Shown: in pieces, positions 34,740 to 43,266 of the stretch | How the letters are laid out: every line of letters starts with the position of its first letter | Position numbering within the stretch: the first letter of the stretch is position 1 | Assembly: GCA_963726125.1 (NCBI GenBank) | Contig: CAVSBG010000005.1 | Coordinates: 620,001 to 684,000 of the forward strand | Source: JAMXLO01 sp963726125 | GTDB taxonomy: Bacteria > Pseudomonadota > Alphaproteobacteria > Acetobacterales > Acetobacteraceae | Length of the DNA: 64,000 nt | Direction: 5' to 3' | Made by a program: the position numbers and the translations under genes | The notes under the pieces: model-generated | What the model saw: the letters and a program-made list of their open reading frames with translations, nothing else | The model's database searches: none | Told to the model about the DNA's origin: nothing

Positions 34740-35567
34740 ATGAGTACGAGCTTCGGCCGAGGGCTCCACGCGGCACCGGGGCGGGCTGTCAGCGCTTCAG
34801 CTTACGATCGCTATCTGGGTCGTTGGTCACGGCTATCTGTTCAGGACCTGCTGGCCGCCGCTGAAGTCGTGCAAGGTCATCGCGTGCTCGATGTTGCGAC
34901 AGGCACGGGCGAGGCTGCTGCGATGTCCATCCCGATCGTTGGTGACACCGGCTTTGTCGTTGGCGCGGACATTTCGTTGGCGATGGTCACGAGTGCGAGT
35001 ATCCGATTGGACACACCATATTTCTGGCCGGTCAATGCCGACGGCCAGTCGCTGCCTTTCAGGGATGGTGCCTTCGATGCCGTTGTATGTCAGCTTGGTA
35101 TTCAGTTCTTCCCTGATCCGGCCGCGGGCCTACTAGAGTTCCGACGCGTCGTCCGAACTGGCGGGATGGTGGCAGTTTGTGCCAACTCCACACCCGACAG
35201 GCAGCCCATGTGGGGCCATCTTCGCGATGCGCTGGATAGGTTTCTTACGCAAGAACAACGTGCTGTTCTCGACACGTCATGGTCGCTGGCCGATAGAAAT
35301 CGGCTGGATGGCTTGTTCAGAACTGCGGGCTTCCGGGGCATTCGTGTCGAGCAGATCAGACGTGAGGGCACCATTGACGACTTTGAGGACTATTGGGCGC
35401 CGATCGAAGAAGGGATCGGACAAATTCCTCAGGTGTATCATGCGCTCGATCGGGCAGACCGTCGTTCGGTACGTGAGGAAGTCCATGCACGGTTAGCTCG
35501 ATATGAAACAGAGGACGGCAGGCTGACGATGGGAATCGAGGTGTTAATCGCCCGTGGGCAGACATAA
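34740..35567 (+). CDS. class I SAM-dependent methyltransferase
   Basis: A 275-residue methyltransferase of the UbiE/Methyltransf_11 type. Motif I is VLDVATGTGEAA, the adenosine-binding acidic residue follows in GADISLAM, and DGQSLPFRDGAFDAVVCQLGIQFF is the post-I region, with LEFRRVVRTGGMVAV as motif III. The N-terminal AYDRYLGRWS is common in this group. A GGGGAGG stretch precedes the ATG. The acceptor is unknown and the gene stands alone. Confidence 0.88.
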   Translation: MSTSFGRGLHAAPGRAVSASAYDRYLGRWSRLSVQDLLAAAEVVQGHRVLDVATGTGEAAAMSIPIVGDTGFVVGADISLAMVTSASIRLDTPYFWPVNADGQSLPFRDGAFDAVVCQLGIQFFPDPAAGLLEFRRVVRTGGMVAVCANSTPDRQPMWGHLRDALDRFLTQEQRAVLDTSWSLADRNRLDGLFRTAGFRGIRVEQIRREGTIDDFEDYWAPIEEGIGQIPQVYHALDRADRRSVREEVHARLARYETEDGRLTMGIEVLIARGQT

Positions 35568-35761
35568 ACCGGATGGGCACGTTGGCCTCGATGGAGTCCT
35601 GTGCGGCCTCAGTGCTCTCCGTGTGAAACCTGCTTGCTTCACTGCACCTCAGGAACCCCGCCCAGCGAGCCACAATCGCCACGCAGGGACTTGCCATCCC
35701 GCCCTTGCCGCGCGACCCTACCCGCCTTCGGAGGCAGTCAACAGAATTAGGCGAGGGTGCA

Positions 35762-38047
35762 GTGAACGACACAGTCGTGACCAACTCGGTAAAGCGCTTC
35801 AAGTGGGTAGGAACCCGCCCCATCCGTCCCGACGGCGTGCCGAAGGTGACCGGCAAGGCCCTGTATGGTGGCGACTACAAGCTTCCGGGCATGCTGTACG
35901 GGAAAATCCTGCGGTCGCCCCATGCGCACGCGCGCATCCGCTCGATCGACACCTCGGCCGCGGAAAAGCTGACCGGCGTGAAGGCCGTGATCACATCGAA
36001 AGACCTGCCGAACCAGAAGTTCGACTACATCGGTCCCGAGCGCGTCGCGGTGAATTTCTGGCATGTCACCCGCAACATCATGGCGCGCGAGAAGGCCTTG
36101 TATGAGGGCCACGCGATCGCCGCTATTGCCGCCATCAGCGCCTCGATCGCCGAGGAAGCCGCGTCGCTGATCAAGGTGGACTATGAAGTGCTCCCACACG
36201 TCATCGACGTGGATGAAGCGATGGCCGATGACGCGCCCCTGCTGTTCGACGACATGATCACGCGCGGCGTCGAGCCCGCGCCGACCAAGCCCTCCAACAT
36301 TTCCAAGCGCCTGGAGTTCAAGGTCGGCGACCTCGATGCCGGCTTCGCGCAATGCGACGTCGTGATCGAGAAGGAATTCAAGACCGCCGCCGTCCACCAG
36401 GCCTACATCGAGCCGCACGCATGCTTGGCGCGCTGCGACTCCGACGGCCAGACTGAGATCTGGAGCTCCAGCCAGGGCCACTTCCAGATGCGCGCGCTGA
36501 CCTCGCAGATCCTGCAAAAGCCCATCGGCGACATTCGCGTCTATCCGGCGGAAATCGGCGGCGGCTTTGGCGGCAAGACGGTGACCTACCTGGAACCCAT
36601 CGCCACGTTGCTGTCGCTGAAGTCGGGCAATCCGGTGCGCCTTATGATGACGCGCGAGGACGTATTCCGCTCCACCGGCCCCACCTCCGGTTCATCGATG
36701 TGGGTGAAGATCGGTGTTACCAAGGACGGGAAGATTCTGGCCGCCGATGGTATCTTCAAGTTCCAGTCGGGGGCGTTTCCAGGCTCGCCGGTGATGAACG
36801 GCTGCCTGTGCGCTTTCGCGCCGTACGACATACCGAACCAGCGCGCCGTCGGCTACGACGTGGTGAGCAATCGGCCGAAGGCGGCGGCCTATCGCGCGCC
36901 GGGGTCGCCGATCTCTGCCTTCGCGGTGGAAAGCGTGATCGACATGTGCGCGCAGAAGATCGGGATGGACCCGTTGGAACTGCGCCACAAGAACGCCTGC
37001 CGGATTGGGACACCGACGATCTTCGGGCCGAAGCACGCGCATGATGGCTACGTCCAAACGCTGGAGGCGCTGCAAAACCACCCCGCGTATAAGGTAAAGC
37101 TGGGACCGAACCAGGGCCGCGGTGTCGCCTCCGGCTATTGGTTCAATGGCGGCGGTGATTCCAGTGCGACGATCCAGGTGAATGCCGATGGCACCGTGCT
37201 GGTGGCAACCGGCAGCCCGGACATCGGAGGCTCTCGCGCCTCGATGGCGATCATGGCGGCCGAGACGCTGGGCGTCGACTATAACGTCGTCCGCGCCATC
37301 GTCGCCGATACAGGGTCGGTCGGCTACACGCATGTCACCGGAGGCTCGCGCGTCACGTTTGCGACTGGCACTGCAGTGGTGAACGCCACCAAGGCCGTGA
37401 TCACCGATCTCTGCAAGCGTGCTGCATTGATCTGGGACGTCGACCCCGAAGGCGTGATCTGGGACGATGGCTTCGCCAAGCCCGCTGGCAGCAACGTCGG
37501 CGAGTTCGAACCGCTGTCGCTGAAGGCACTCGCGTCGAAGTCATCCGCAACCGGCGGCCCGATTACCGCCGCTGCGTCGGTGAATGCGGGTGGCCAGGCT
37601 CCGGGGTTCTCCACTCAGTTCTGCGATGTGGAAGTCGATCCGGAAACCGGCAAAGTAACGATCCTGCGGTTTGTCGCTGCACAGGATGTCGGCCGCGCGA
37701 TCCATCCGAGCTATGTTGAAGGCCAGATCCAGGGCGGCGTCGTGCAGGGGATCGGCTGGGCGCTGAACGAGGAGTACATCTACAACGCCAAGGGGCAGCT
37801 CGATAACCCGGGCTTCCTCGACTACCGCTGCCCGGTCGCTTCCGACCTGCCGATGATCGACGCTGTGCTGGTTGAGGTGCCGAACCCGGCGCACCCGTAT
37901 GGGGCCAAGGGCGTCGGCGAGGTGAACATCTGTCCGCCCATGGCCGCGATCGCGAACGCGATCGACCGCGCCATCGGCGTGCGCATGAATTGCCTGCCGA
38001 TGTCCCCACCTCGGTTGCTGGAAGCGATCGACGCCAAGGAGGCCTGA
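35762..38047 (+). CDS. molybdopterin-binding xanthine/aldehyde dehydrogenase family large subunit
   Basis: A 761-residue molybdenum hydroxylase catalytic subunit (CoxL/XdhB/aldehyde oxidase type). The N-terminal hammerhead domain has GVPKVTGKALYGGDYKLPGM and ILRSPHAHARIRSIDTS. Cofactor-binding motifs include EIGGGFGGKT, AAYRAPGSP and the C-terminal GAKGVGEVN, whose Glu is the expected catalytic base. GTG 35762 is chosen because the protein then begins just before the hammerhead domain. The FAD and iron-sulfur subunits these enzymes normally need are not encoded nearby. A MoaD-like gene follows after 3 bp. Confidence 0.92.
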   Translation: MNDTVVTNSVKRFKWVGTRPIRPDGVPKVTGKALYGGDYKLPGMLYGKILRSPHAHARIRSIDTSAAEKLTGVKAVITSKDLPNQKFDYIGPERVAVNFWHVTRNIMAREKALYEGHAIAAIAAISASIAEEAASLIKVDYEVLPHVIDVDEAMADDAPLLFDDMITRGVEPAPTKPSNISKRLEFKVGDLDAGFAQCDVVIEKEFKTAAVHQAYIEPHACLARCDSDGQTEIWSSSQGHFQMRALTSQILQKPIGDIRVYPAEIGGGFGGKTVTYLEPIATLLSLKSGNPVRLMMTREDVFRSTGPTSGSSMWVKIGVTKDGKILAADGIFKFQSGAFPGSPVMNGCLCAFAPYDIPNQRAVGYDVVSNRPKAAAYRAPGSPISAFAVESVIDMCAQKIGMDPLELRHKNACRIGTPTIFGPKHAHDGYVQTLEALQNHPAYKVKLGPNQGRGVASGYWFNGGGDSSATIQVNADGTVLVATGSPDIGGSRASMAIMAAETLGVDYNVVRAIVADTGSVGYTHVTGGSRVTFATGTAVVNATKAVITDLCKRAALIWDVDPEGVIWDDGFAKPAGSNVGEFEPLSLKALASKSSATGGPITAAASVNAGGQAPGFSTQFCDVEVDPETGKVTILRFVAAQDVGRAIHPSYVEGQIQGGVVQGIGWALNEEYIYNAKGQLDNPGFLDYRCPVASDLPMIDAVLVEVPNPAHPYGAKGVGEVNICPPMAAIANAIDRAIGVRMNCLPMSPPRLLEAIDAKEA

Positions 38048-38050
38048 CGC

Positions 38051-38311
38051 TTGAGCGAGACGCCCGCGCGGGTTGTCTTCACCACCGGCTTCTCCCGCCG
38101 CTACACCGGCGGGGTGACGGAGTTCCAGGTGGCGGCGAAGACCCTGCGCGGCGTCATCCGCGAGATGGACCGGAAGTTCCCTGGGCTGGCGGAGACGCTG
38201 GAGGAGGAGACGACGGTCGCGATCGATGGGGAGTTGTACGAGATCGACTTCCTGCGGCCGGTGAAGCCTGGGGCGGAGGTGTTCTTTATTCCGAAGATCG
38301 AGGGGGGTTAG
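38051..38311 (+). CDS. MoaD/ThiS-like ubiquitin-fold protein
   Basis: An 86-residue beta-grasp protein starting at TTG, 3 bp after the molybdenum hydroxylase stop. It reads FSRRYTGGVTEFQVAAKTL, LEEETTVAIDGELYEIDF and ends in FIPKIEGG. The C-terminal Gly-Gly is what MoaD/ThiS-type sulfur carriers need for adenylation and thiocarboxylate formation. Its tight coupling suggests it serves the cofactor or sulfur ligand of the upstream enzyme, which is inference. Its 3' end overlaps the opposite-strand DUF429 gene by 4 bp. Confidence 0.85.
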   Translation: MSETPARVVFTTGFSRRYTGGVTEFQVAAKTLRGVIREMDRKFPGLAETLEEETTVAIDGELYEIDFLRPVKPGAEVFFIPKIEGG

Positions 38312-39018
38312 GAGGCGTCATGGCGAGTCAAATTGTGTGATCTGATTGACTCTGGCCAAAGATATCGCGCCTCTCCCGCCGGAAACAGCAAGGTGCCAGT
38401 GGCACCAACAATATCCGTCCAACCTTCCATAAGCCCGTTCTGGGTGGCCCATGCTGATAGAGCGGCATCAAGTGCGTGTTCGCCCGCGATGTTTGCTTCC
38501 GTGTAGGGCGATTTATTGACGAAGAATTGGACTACCGCCTCAACGGTCGCCCGATCCTTTGGGTCATATCGCTGACCCCACAGTGCGTGCAGCAGCACTT
38601 TGGGGTGCGTTTCATTTAGAATAATCTCCGGCCAAACCTGACGTAACCTTATAGCGAGTGCCATTCCACCAATTGCCATCGCTCCGTACAGGCTGTTTGG
38701 CGACATGATGCTGTTCTTCATCGGTCTATACGTTGCCCGAAGCCGCAGATCGCAAGGGCGCATCCCACTCCTGGACGTTACCCAATGCAGTAGTGTGTCG
38801 ATTTCAGCAGCGACGGGACGGCTCGACCCACATTGGTCTGTTGCCCACCCTATAGCGTCATCAACGCTGCTGACAGTGGATGTTCTCACGCAATGACCAT
38901 CGACGATGGCGACGCCGAACTTGCTGTCGCCGCCGGGATCAAAGCCCAGATGGATTGCCAGAGTATCCTGTTGCCCGTTGTCACGACGAACGATGCGAGC
39001 GGGATCGTCAGGCTGCAT
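38308..39018 (-). CDS. DUF429-like protein (predicted RNase H-fold nuclease)
   Basis: A 236-residue protein with an N-terminal RNase H-like strand carrying an acidic residue (HLGFDPGGDSKFGVAIVDG), an acidic second strand (AAEIDTLLHWV), the motif RATYRPMKNSIMSPNSLYG, and a C-terminal EHALDAALSAWA helix with Asp. This pattern fits the DUF429 family, predicted from fold to be nuclease-like; no activity is proven for it as far as I know. ATG 39018 lies inside the end of the upstream nucleotidyltransferase gene (11-bp overlap), so the two are coupled. Confidence 0.65.
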   Translation of the reverse strand: MQPDDPARIVRRDNGQQDTLAIHLGFDPGGDSKFGVAIVDGHCVRTSTVSSVDDAIGWATDQCGSSRPVAAEIDTLLHWVTSRSGMRPCDLRLRATYRPMKNSIMSPNSLYGAMAIGGMALAIRLRQVWPEIILNETHPKVLLHALWGQRYDPKDRATVEAVVQFFVNKSPYTEANIAGEHALDAALSAWATQNGLMEGWTDIVGATGTLLFPAGEARYLWPESIRSHNLTRHDAS

Positions 39019-39310
39019 ACTGGATTTCGGCAGTGCGCACGAGCTCATCTCGGAAATACTGGCTGCGGTCTTGCGGCGTTCGCAGATCGACGTGCCGCCC
39101 CCCAATGAGCGCCGAGAATTCCGCCTCGATGCCAGCAAGCGCAATCAGGCCGGGCGCCTTCCCAGGGTCGAATTCCACCAGCAGGTCCATATCGCTGTCC
39201 GGTCGGGCCGTTCCCTTCAGGACCGAGCCAAATCGCGATAGTCGCTGGATGTGGTGCCGCCGACAAAGCGCCGCCCGAGCTTCTCGGTCAGTAAAAAGCA
39301 CTTCAGCCAT
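39008..39310 (-). CDS. MNT-type minimal nucleotidyltransferase domain protein
   Basis: A 100-residue protein with the nucleotidyltransferase motif FGSVLKGTARPDSDMDLLVEF (G-S then D-x-D) and a third acidic residue in HVDLRTP. Stand-alone MNT proteins usually pair with HEPN toxins, acting as antitoxins that AMPylate the toxin. Here the coupled partner is DUF429-like, and no HEPN protein is seen. ATG 39310 is preferred to TTG 39313. Confidence 0.85.
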   Translation of the reverse strand: MAEVLFTDREARAALCRRHHIQRLSRFGSVLKGTARPDSDMDLLVEFDPGKAPGLIALAGIEAEFSALIGGRHVDLRTPQDRSQYFRDELVRTAEIQYAA

Positions 39311-39441
39311 CAATCCCCCGCTTCGTAAGTTTGCACGACATCAGGACCATAACCTGGGCGGCAATCCTGCCGAAAGAAAGCACCATCGCTCGAAATATCA
39401 AAGCCTGCTATTCAGCAGCCATCTCAAGGGATCATCACGCG

Positions 39442-39741
39442 ATGACCGGACGCAACGTAAGCCTAACGGATCAATTGGCCCGCTTTGTCGATCGGCAGGT
39501 GAAGGCCGGTCGGCACCAGAGCGCCAGCGAAGTGGTGCGCGAGGCCCTGCGCCGCTACGAAAGCGAACTCGCCGCGGAGCAAACCTGTATCCAGATGATC
39601 CGCGAGATCGCCCGCGACGGTCGTGAAGCTATCGCGCGCGGCGATTATGCGTTGATCGACAGCGCGGAAGCACGCGAAGAGCTCTTCCAGCGCGTGACAG
39701 GTCGTATTCCGGCAGCAAAGCCGCCACAACGGCGTAGCTGA
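39442..39741 (+). CDS. type II toxin-antitoxin antitoxin, ParD-like
   Basis: A 99-residue protein with a ribbon-helix-helix N-terminus (NVSLTDQLARFVDRQVKAGR, then ASEVVREALRRYE), the DNA-binding part of ParD/CC2985-type antitoxins, and an acidic, flexible C-terminus expected to wrap the toxin. AAGGGA lies 11 bases before ATG 39442. The ParE-like gene follows after 7 bp, the normal order of antitoxin then toxin. It probably represses its own promoter. Confidence 0.88.
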   Translation: MTGRNVSLTDQLARFVDRQVKAGRHQSASEVVREALRRYESELAAEQTCIQMIREIARDGREAIARGDYALIDSAEAREELFQRVTGRIPAAKPPQRRS

Positions 39742-39748
39742 ATGGCGG

Positions 39749-40093
39749 TTGGCAGCGCCGGCCGAGGCGCAGCTCGCCCGCATCCTGACCGACAGCCTGC
39801 AAGGCTGGGGCACATCGGGACGCGACCGCTACGCCGCGCTGCTCATCGCCGCGATGCAGGACGTCGCCGACGAACCCGACCTCGGTTCGAGGCGCATCGA
39901 ACGAGAACTGCGTGTCTATCATATCCGCTACAGCAGACGTCGGCTCACCGATCCGCCCGGCCCCGTCAGGCGGCCGCGCCACTTGTTGGTATATGAGAGA
40001 GCACCTGACGGTATCGTGGACATCGTCGGTATATTCTATGACGCGATACCGATCGACCTTGGCATTCGTCGCGTCTTGCACGGCTGGTTCTGA
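39749..40093 (+). CDS. type II toxin-antitoxin toxin, RelE/ParE-like
   Basis: About 114 residues with a ParE-like layout: an N-terminal helix LAAPAEAQLARILTDSLQGWG, then the beta-sheet region ELRVYHIRYSRRR, HLLVYERAPDGIVDIVGIFYDAIPI with the typical R-x-L-x-Y and I-L-R-I-type strands, and a short C-terminal tail. ParE toxins poison DNA gyrase. TTG 39749 is the only standard start. Family alignment suggests a few more N-terminal residues (EWR), so the true start is uncertain. It is paired with the ParD-like gene. Confidence 0.82.
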   Translation: MAAPAEAQLARILTDSLQGWGTSGRDRYAALLIAAMQDVADEPDLGSRRIERELRVYHIRYSRRRLTDPPGPVRRPRHLLVYERAPDGIVDIVGIFYDAIPIDLGIRRVLHGWF

Positions 40094-40186
40094 TGGTGCA
40101 GGCCCGCCCTACGTCCACCGAGGTGTAGCCGACCATCAGGTGGCATGCACATTCAGCTCAGATACCTCTCGGATCAAACGTAGCGA

Positions 40187-40206
40187 GGGCGCCATCACTG
40201 GCGCCC
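40187..40206. terminator. hairpin between ParE-like gene and SDR gene
   Basis: A 7-bp perfect stem gggcgcc/ggcgccc with a 6-base loop lies between the convergent stops at 40093 and 40239. This is consistent with a bidirectional terminator. No T run follows. Confidence 0.45.
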
Positions 40207-40238
40207 CCACTGATCTCCGCCGCGGCGCAACCGAGAGG

Positions 40239-41153
40239 TCAGACCGGATCCCACGGGTAGACGTCACGCGTCCGCTCCAGCGGCGTGAAGCTGCCCTTCA
40301 CCGCCGGCAACCAGTTCTCGGCCAGCTTCTCCGGCGTCCAGCCGTCCGTCCGTGCCATGATCCGGATCGGGCGCGGCTGGTTGTACAGATAGATCTCGTT
40401 GCCGCGCACGCCGAGGATCTGCCCTGACACGCCTTCCGCCGCATCGGTGCCGAGGAACGCGATCAACTGCGCGATGTGATCGGGCCGTGTGCGTGCGGCG
40501 CGCGCCTTCAACTGCTCCTCGCTCTGTCCCGGCACGGTTTCGATCATGCGGCTGAATGCGTGCGGCCCGATGCAGTTGGAGCGGATCTTGTAGCGCTGCA
40601 TATCCATTGCAATGCAGCGGGACAGCCCGGCGATCCCGAGCTTCGCCGCGCCGTAGTTGGTCTGCCCGACCGACCCGATCAGTCCCGACGTGGAGGTGAT
40701 GTGCACGAAGCAACCGCTCTCCTGCTTGCGGAAATGCGGCACCGCGGCGCGGCTGACGTAGAATGCGCCGTACAGGTGCACCTTGATCACCGCGTCCCAT
40801 TCCTCAGGCGACATGTAGTGGAACATGCGATCGCGGAGGATGCCGGCGTTGTTCACCACCATGTCGATGCGGCCGAAATTGTCGATCGCGGTCTGGATGA
40901 TCTTCTGTGCGTTCTCCCATTCGGCGACGCTGTCGGTGTTGGCCACGGCGCGGCCCTGGCCGTTGGCCTGAGCGATCTCCGCCACCACCTGCTGCGCCGG
41001 GCCGACGTCGTGGCCCTCGCCGGTCACCGCGGCACCGACATCGCACACGACTACCTTCGCGCCATTCGCCGCCAGCGTGATCGCGGTTGCGCGGCCGATG
41101 CCGCGCCCCGCGCCGGTCACGACGGCAACCTTGCCGTCAAGCATTCCAGCCAT
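40239..41153 (-). CDS. SDR family oxidoreductase, MFE-2-like
   Basis: A 304-residue short-chain dehydrogenase with TGAGRGIG at residues 14-21, VNNAGILRD, the catalytic Ser in HITSTSGLIGS and the YGAAK Tyr/Lys pair. The extended C-terminus (TPEKLAENWLPAVKGSFTPLERT) and the NNAGILRDRMFHYMSPEEWD segment resemble the 3-hydroxyacyl-CoA dehydrogenase part of multifunctional beta-oxidation enzymes. GGAGGA precedes the ATG by eight bases. A role in acyl-CoA or steroid-like oxidation is plausible but not shown. Confidence 0.88.
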   Translation of the reverse strand: MAGMLDGKVAVVTGAGRGIGRATAITLAANGAKVVVCDVGAAVTGEGHDVGPAQQVVAEIAQANGQGRAVANTDSVAEWENAQKIIQTAIDNFGRIDMVVNNAGILRDRMFHYMSPEEWDAVIKVHLYGAFYVSRAAVPHFRKQESGCFVHITSTSGLIGSVGQTNYGAAKLGIAGLSRCIAMDMQRYKIRSNCIGPHAFSRMIETVPGQSEEQLKARAARTRPDHIAQLIAFLGTDAAEGVSGQILGVRGNEIYLYNQPRPIRIMARTDGWTPEKLAENWLPAVKGSFTPLERTRDVYPWDPV

Positions 41154-41240
41154 TCACATTTCCTCCGTTGAACAGGACGGCGGAACAATGCGCCGGGGCG
41201 CCGCGCGTGTCATCATCCCCGCGGTCTGGTGGGACGGAGC

Positions 41241-42014
41241 CTACTTCTTCAGTGTGTCCACGCCGCTCAGCACGAACCGCGCAAGCGCCTGACCGAGACA
41301 CCCGTTCAACTGGTCCAACGCCTTGTCGCGTTCCGCTTTCGGCGCACGTTCAAGGTCGATGCCACCGTCGTTCGCCCACGCCCGCATGAGGTCGAAGCGG
41401 CGGAACAGCGACACGCCGGGCATCGTCGCCACCTGCTGCATCACACCCAGATAGGCATCGACGTCGGTATTGGCACGCAAGAAGCGGCTGAACTGAGGAT
41501 CGATCAGCACAAGGTCGCCCCCCGCACTGCGCACCAGGTCCGCGCCGGTGTGCAGTAGCTCCAGCAGGCCGTCGGGCCGCAGGCCACGCACCGCTTCCAC
41601 CGTGCCGGTCTGCCACAGCACCAATTGGTAGTGCTGCTGCTTCAGCGCTGTGTCGAGTAGCGGCAGCATTTCCTCCGCCGTCAGCCCGCGCCCGCCGCGT
41701 ACGGTGATGTGGAACTGGACTTTTGGCAGCGTCGCCTGCAGTGCGCGCATCATGCGCCAGGGGAAGGCGTCCTGTGCAACGTTGGCACTGGTGCCGGCAG
41801 CCGTGACGGCGCCGACAGTGGTCGCCGAGCCGATCGCGAGGATATCGACTGGCCCATCGGCGTTAATCGCTGCGGAAACCTGCGCCAGCGCCTCATCGGA
41901 GGTGACGAACTCATCGGGCGCGCCGCAAGCAGCGGCAATGTCGGTGGCAGCCTGCGATGACACCGGCAGTGCAAGGAAGGCGCAAAACAGGATCCGTGAG
42001 GCCAGGCGGCTCAT
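41241..42014 (-). CDS. SGNH/GDSL hydrolase-like secreted protein
   Basis: A 257-residue protein with a Sec signal (MSRLASRILFCAFLALPVSS, cut near QA-AT). The block VDILAIGSATTVGAV fits the GDSL nucleophile strand, with the Ser in GSA, and HITVRGGRGLTAEEML and LVLWQTGTVEAVRG fit the Gly and Asn blocks of the fold, although the Asn is not obvious (QTG). The family call is therefore tentative. It starts 8 bp after opgC, which suggests a role in acyl decoration of periplasmic glucans. Confidence 0.6.
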   Translation of the reverse strand: MSRLASRILFCAFLALPVSSQAATDIAAACGAPDEFVTSDEALAQVSAAINADGPVDILAIGSATTVGAVTAAGTSANVAQDAFPWRMMRALQATLPKVQFHITVRGGRGLTAEEMLPLLDTALKQQHYQLVLWQTGTVEAVRGLRPDGLLELLHTGADLVRSAGGDLVLIDPQFSRFLRANTDVDAYLGVMQQVATMPGVSLFRRFDLMRAWANDGGIDLERAPKAERDKALDQLNGCLGQALARFVLSGVDTLKK

Positions 42015-42021
42015 TACGGTC

Positions 42022-43176
42022 CTATCCGGTATCAGTCCGCGCGACGGCCGGCAAGCCGGCAGTTTGGCGCGCAACCGGAGCGCGCCCCTTGTTGCGGTAC
42101 CAGGCGGCCAGTCCGGCCACCGCCAACATGGCCAGCACGCCGAACACGTTCACCGCCAACTGCATGGTGGCGCGATCGTCCGCTTCCAGACCCAGCCGCG
42201 CGATAAAGCCGAAGAAGATGCCCGAGCAGAATACTGGAAGTGAATTCTGCCCAAGCAACTCCAACGGTGCGGCGAAGCGGGACCGCAGCCATGCGGCATC
42301 TGCCGGGATCGCACGTGCCGCCAGCCACGTGAGCGCGAGGATCGACAGCAGGCGGAACGGATGCAGCCCGGTCTTGTCCTCGGTAATGACGAAGCGGATC
42401 ACCGGTGCAGGCAACGACGCCAGGATCGGCGGATGGGTGTCGACTACCCAGATCACGATCACGCCGACCAGCAGCACCATGATCGCTGCGGTATCGAGCG
42501 GCCAACGCACGCGCGGCATACGGGGCGGCGCGTAGGCCAGGATGGCGCCGATGATGAACAGAAACTGCCAGGCGAACGGGTTCAAGTACCAGCCCTCGCC
42601 AGTCCAGGAGGTCAGGTTGATGCCGGTGATCCGAACCAGCACGTAACCCGCGAACGACACCGCGAATAGCAACGCCGGCTTGCGGAGCAGTGGCAGCGTG
42701 ACCGCGAAGATCACCAGCAAAGCCACGTAAAGCGGCAGGATATTCAGCAGATTGGGCTGGAACCGCAGCAGCAGAGCCTCCAGCAGCGCGCGATACGGAG
42801 CGTCGGCCAGAACGTCCAACCGTGCCTCCTCGAGGTAGAACACCCGGTCGAGCACGGATGCCGAATAGGCCACCTGCGCGGCGTAGACGACGAACAGGAA
42901 TATGTGGGCGATGTAGAGGATCCAGGCCCGACGCAGCGTATCGGCCGCCGCGTACAGATACCCCTGGCGATCCATCACCGAGCCGTACGCGATGCCGGCA
43001 CCAAAACCAGCGAGCAGCACGAAGACCTCCGCCGCATCGCACATGGCGTAGTTCTGCAGGCTGTATTTCCCCATCACGTCGCCGGGGATGTGGTCGGTAT
43101 AGATCCACCATAGCGCCAGCCCGCGGAAGAAATCCACGCGGAGATCACGTTCGCGGTTGCGGCGCACCAGCTGCAT
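42022..43176 (-). CDS. opgC: OpgC-type membrane acyltransferase
   Basis: A 384-residue integral membrane protein with about ten segments. OpgC proteins succinylate or otherwise acylate osmoregulated periplasmic glucans. Landmarks are RDLRVDFFRGLALWWIYTDHI, with the conserved RxDFFRG and His, AEVFVLLAGFGAGIAYG, FQPNLLNILPLYVALL and GQNSLPVFCSGIFFGF. A GGAGGGG site four bases before ATG 43176 supports the start. The SGNH-like gene follows in the same operon. The glucan synthase genes opgGH are not in the window. Confidence 0.88.
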   Translation of the reverse strand: MQLVRRNRERDLRVDFFRGLALWWIYTDHIPGDVMGKYSLQNYAMCDAAEVFVLLAGFGAGIAYGSVMDRQGYLYAAADTLRRAWILYIAHIFLFVVYAAQVAYSASVLDRVFYLEEARLDVLADAPYRALLEALLLRFQPNLLNILPLYVALLVIFAVTLPLLRKPALLFAVSFAGYVLVRITGINLTSWTGEGWYLNPFAWQFLFIIGAILAYAPPRMPRVRWPLDTAAIMVLLVGVIVIWVVDTHPPILASLPAPVIRFVITEDKTGLHPFRLLSILALTWLAARAIPADAAWLRSRFAAPLELLGQNSLPVFCSGIFFGFIARLGLEADDRATMQLAVNVFGVLAMLAVAGLAAWYRNKGRAPVARQTAGLPAVARTDTG

Positions 43177-43266
43177 CAATCCCCTCCGTGCCCGATATGT
43201 GGGGCGGCGGGCGACCGTGGAAAGCGGGTCCATACCGCAGCGCGGTATCTGGCGCGCGACAAAGTG

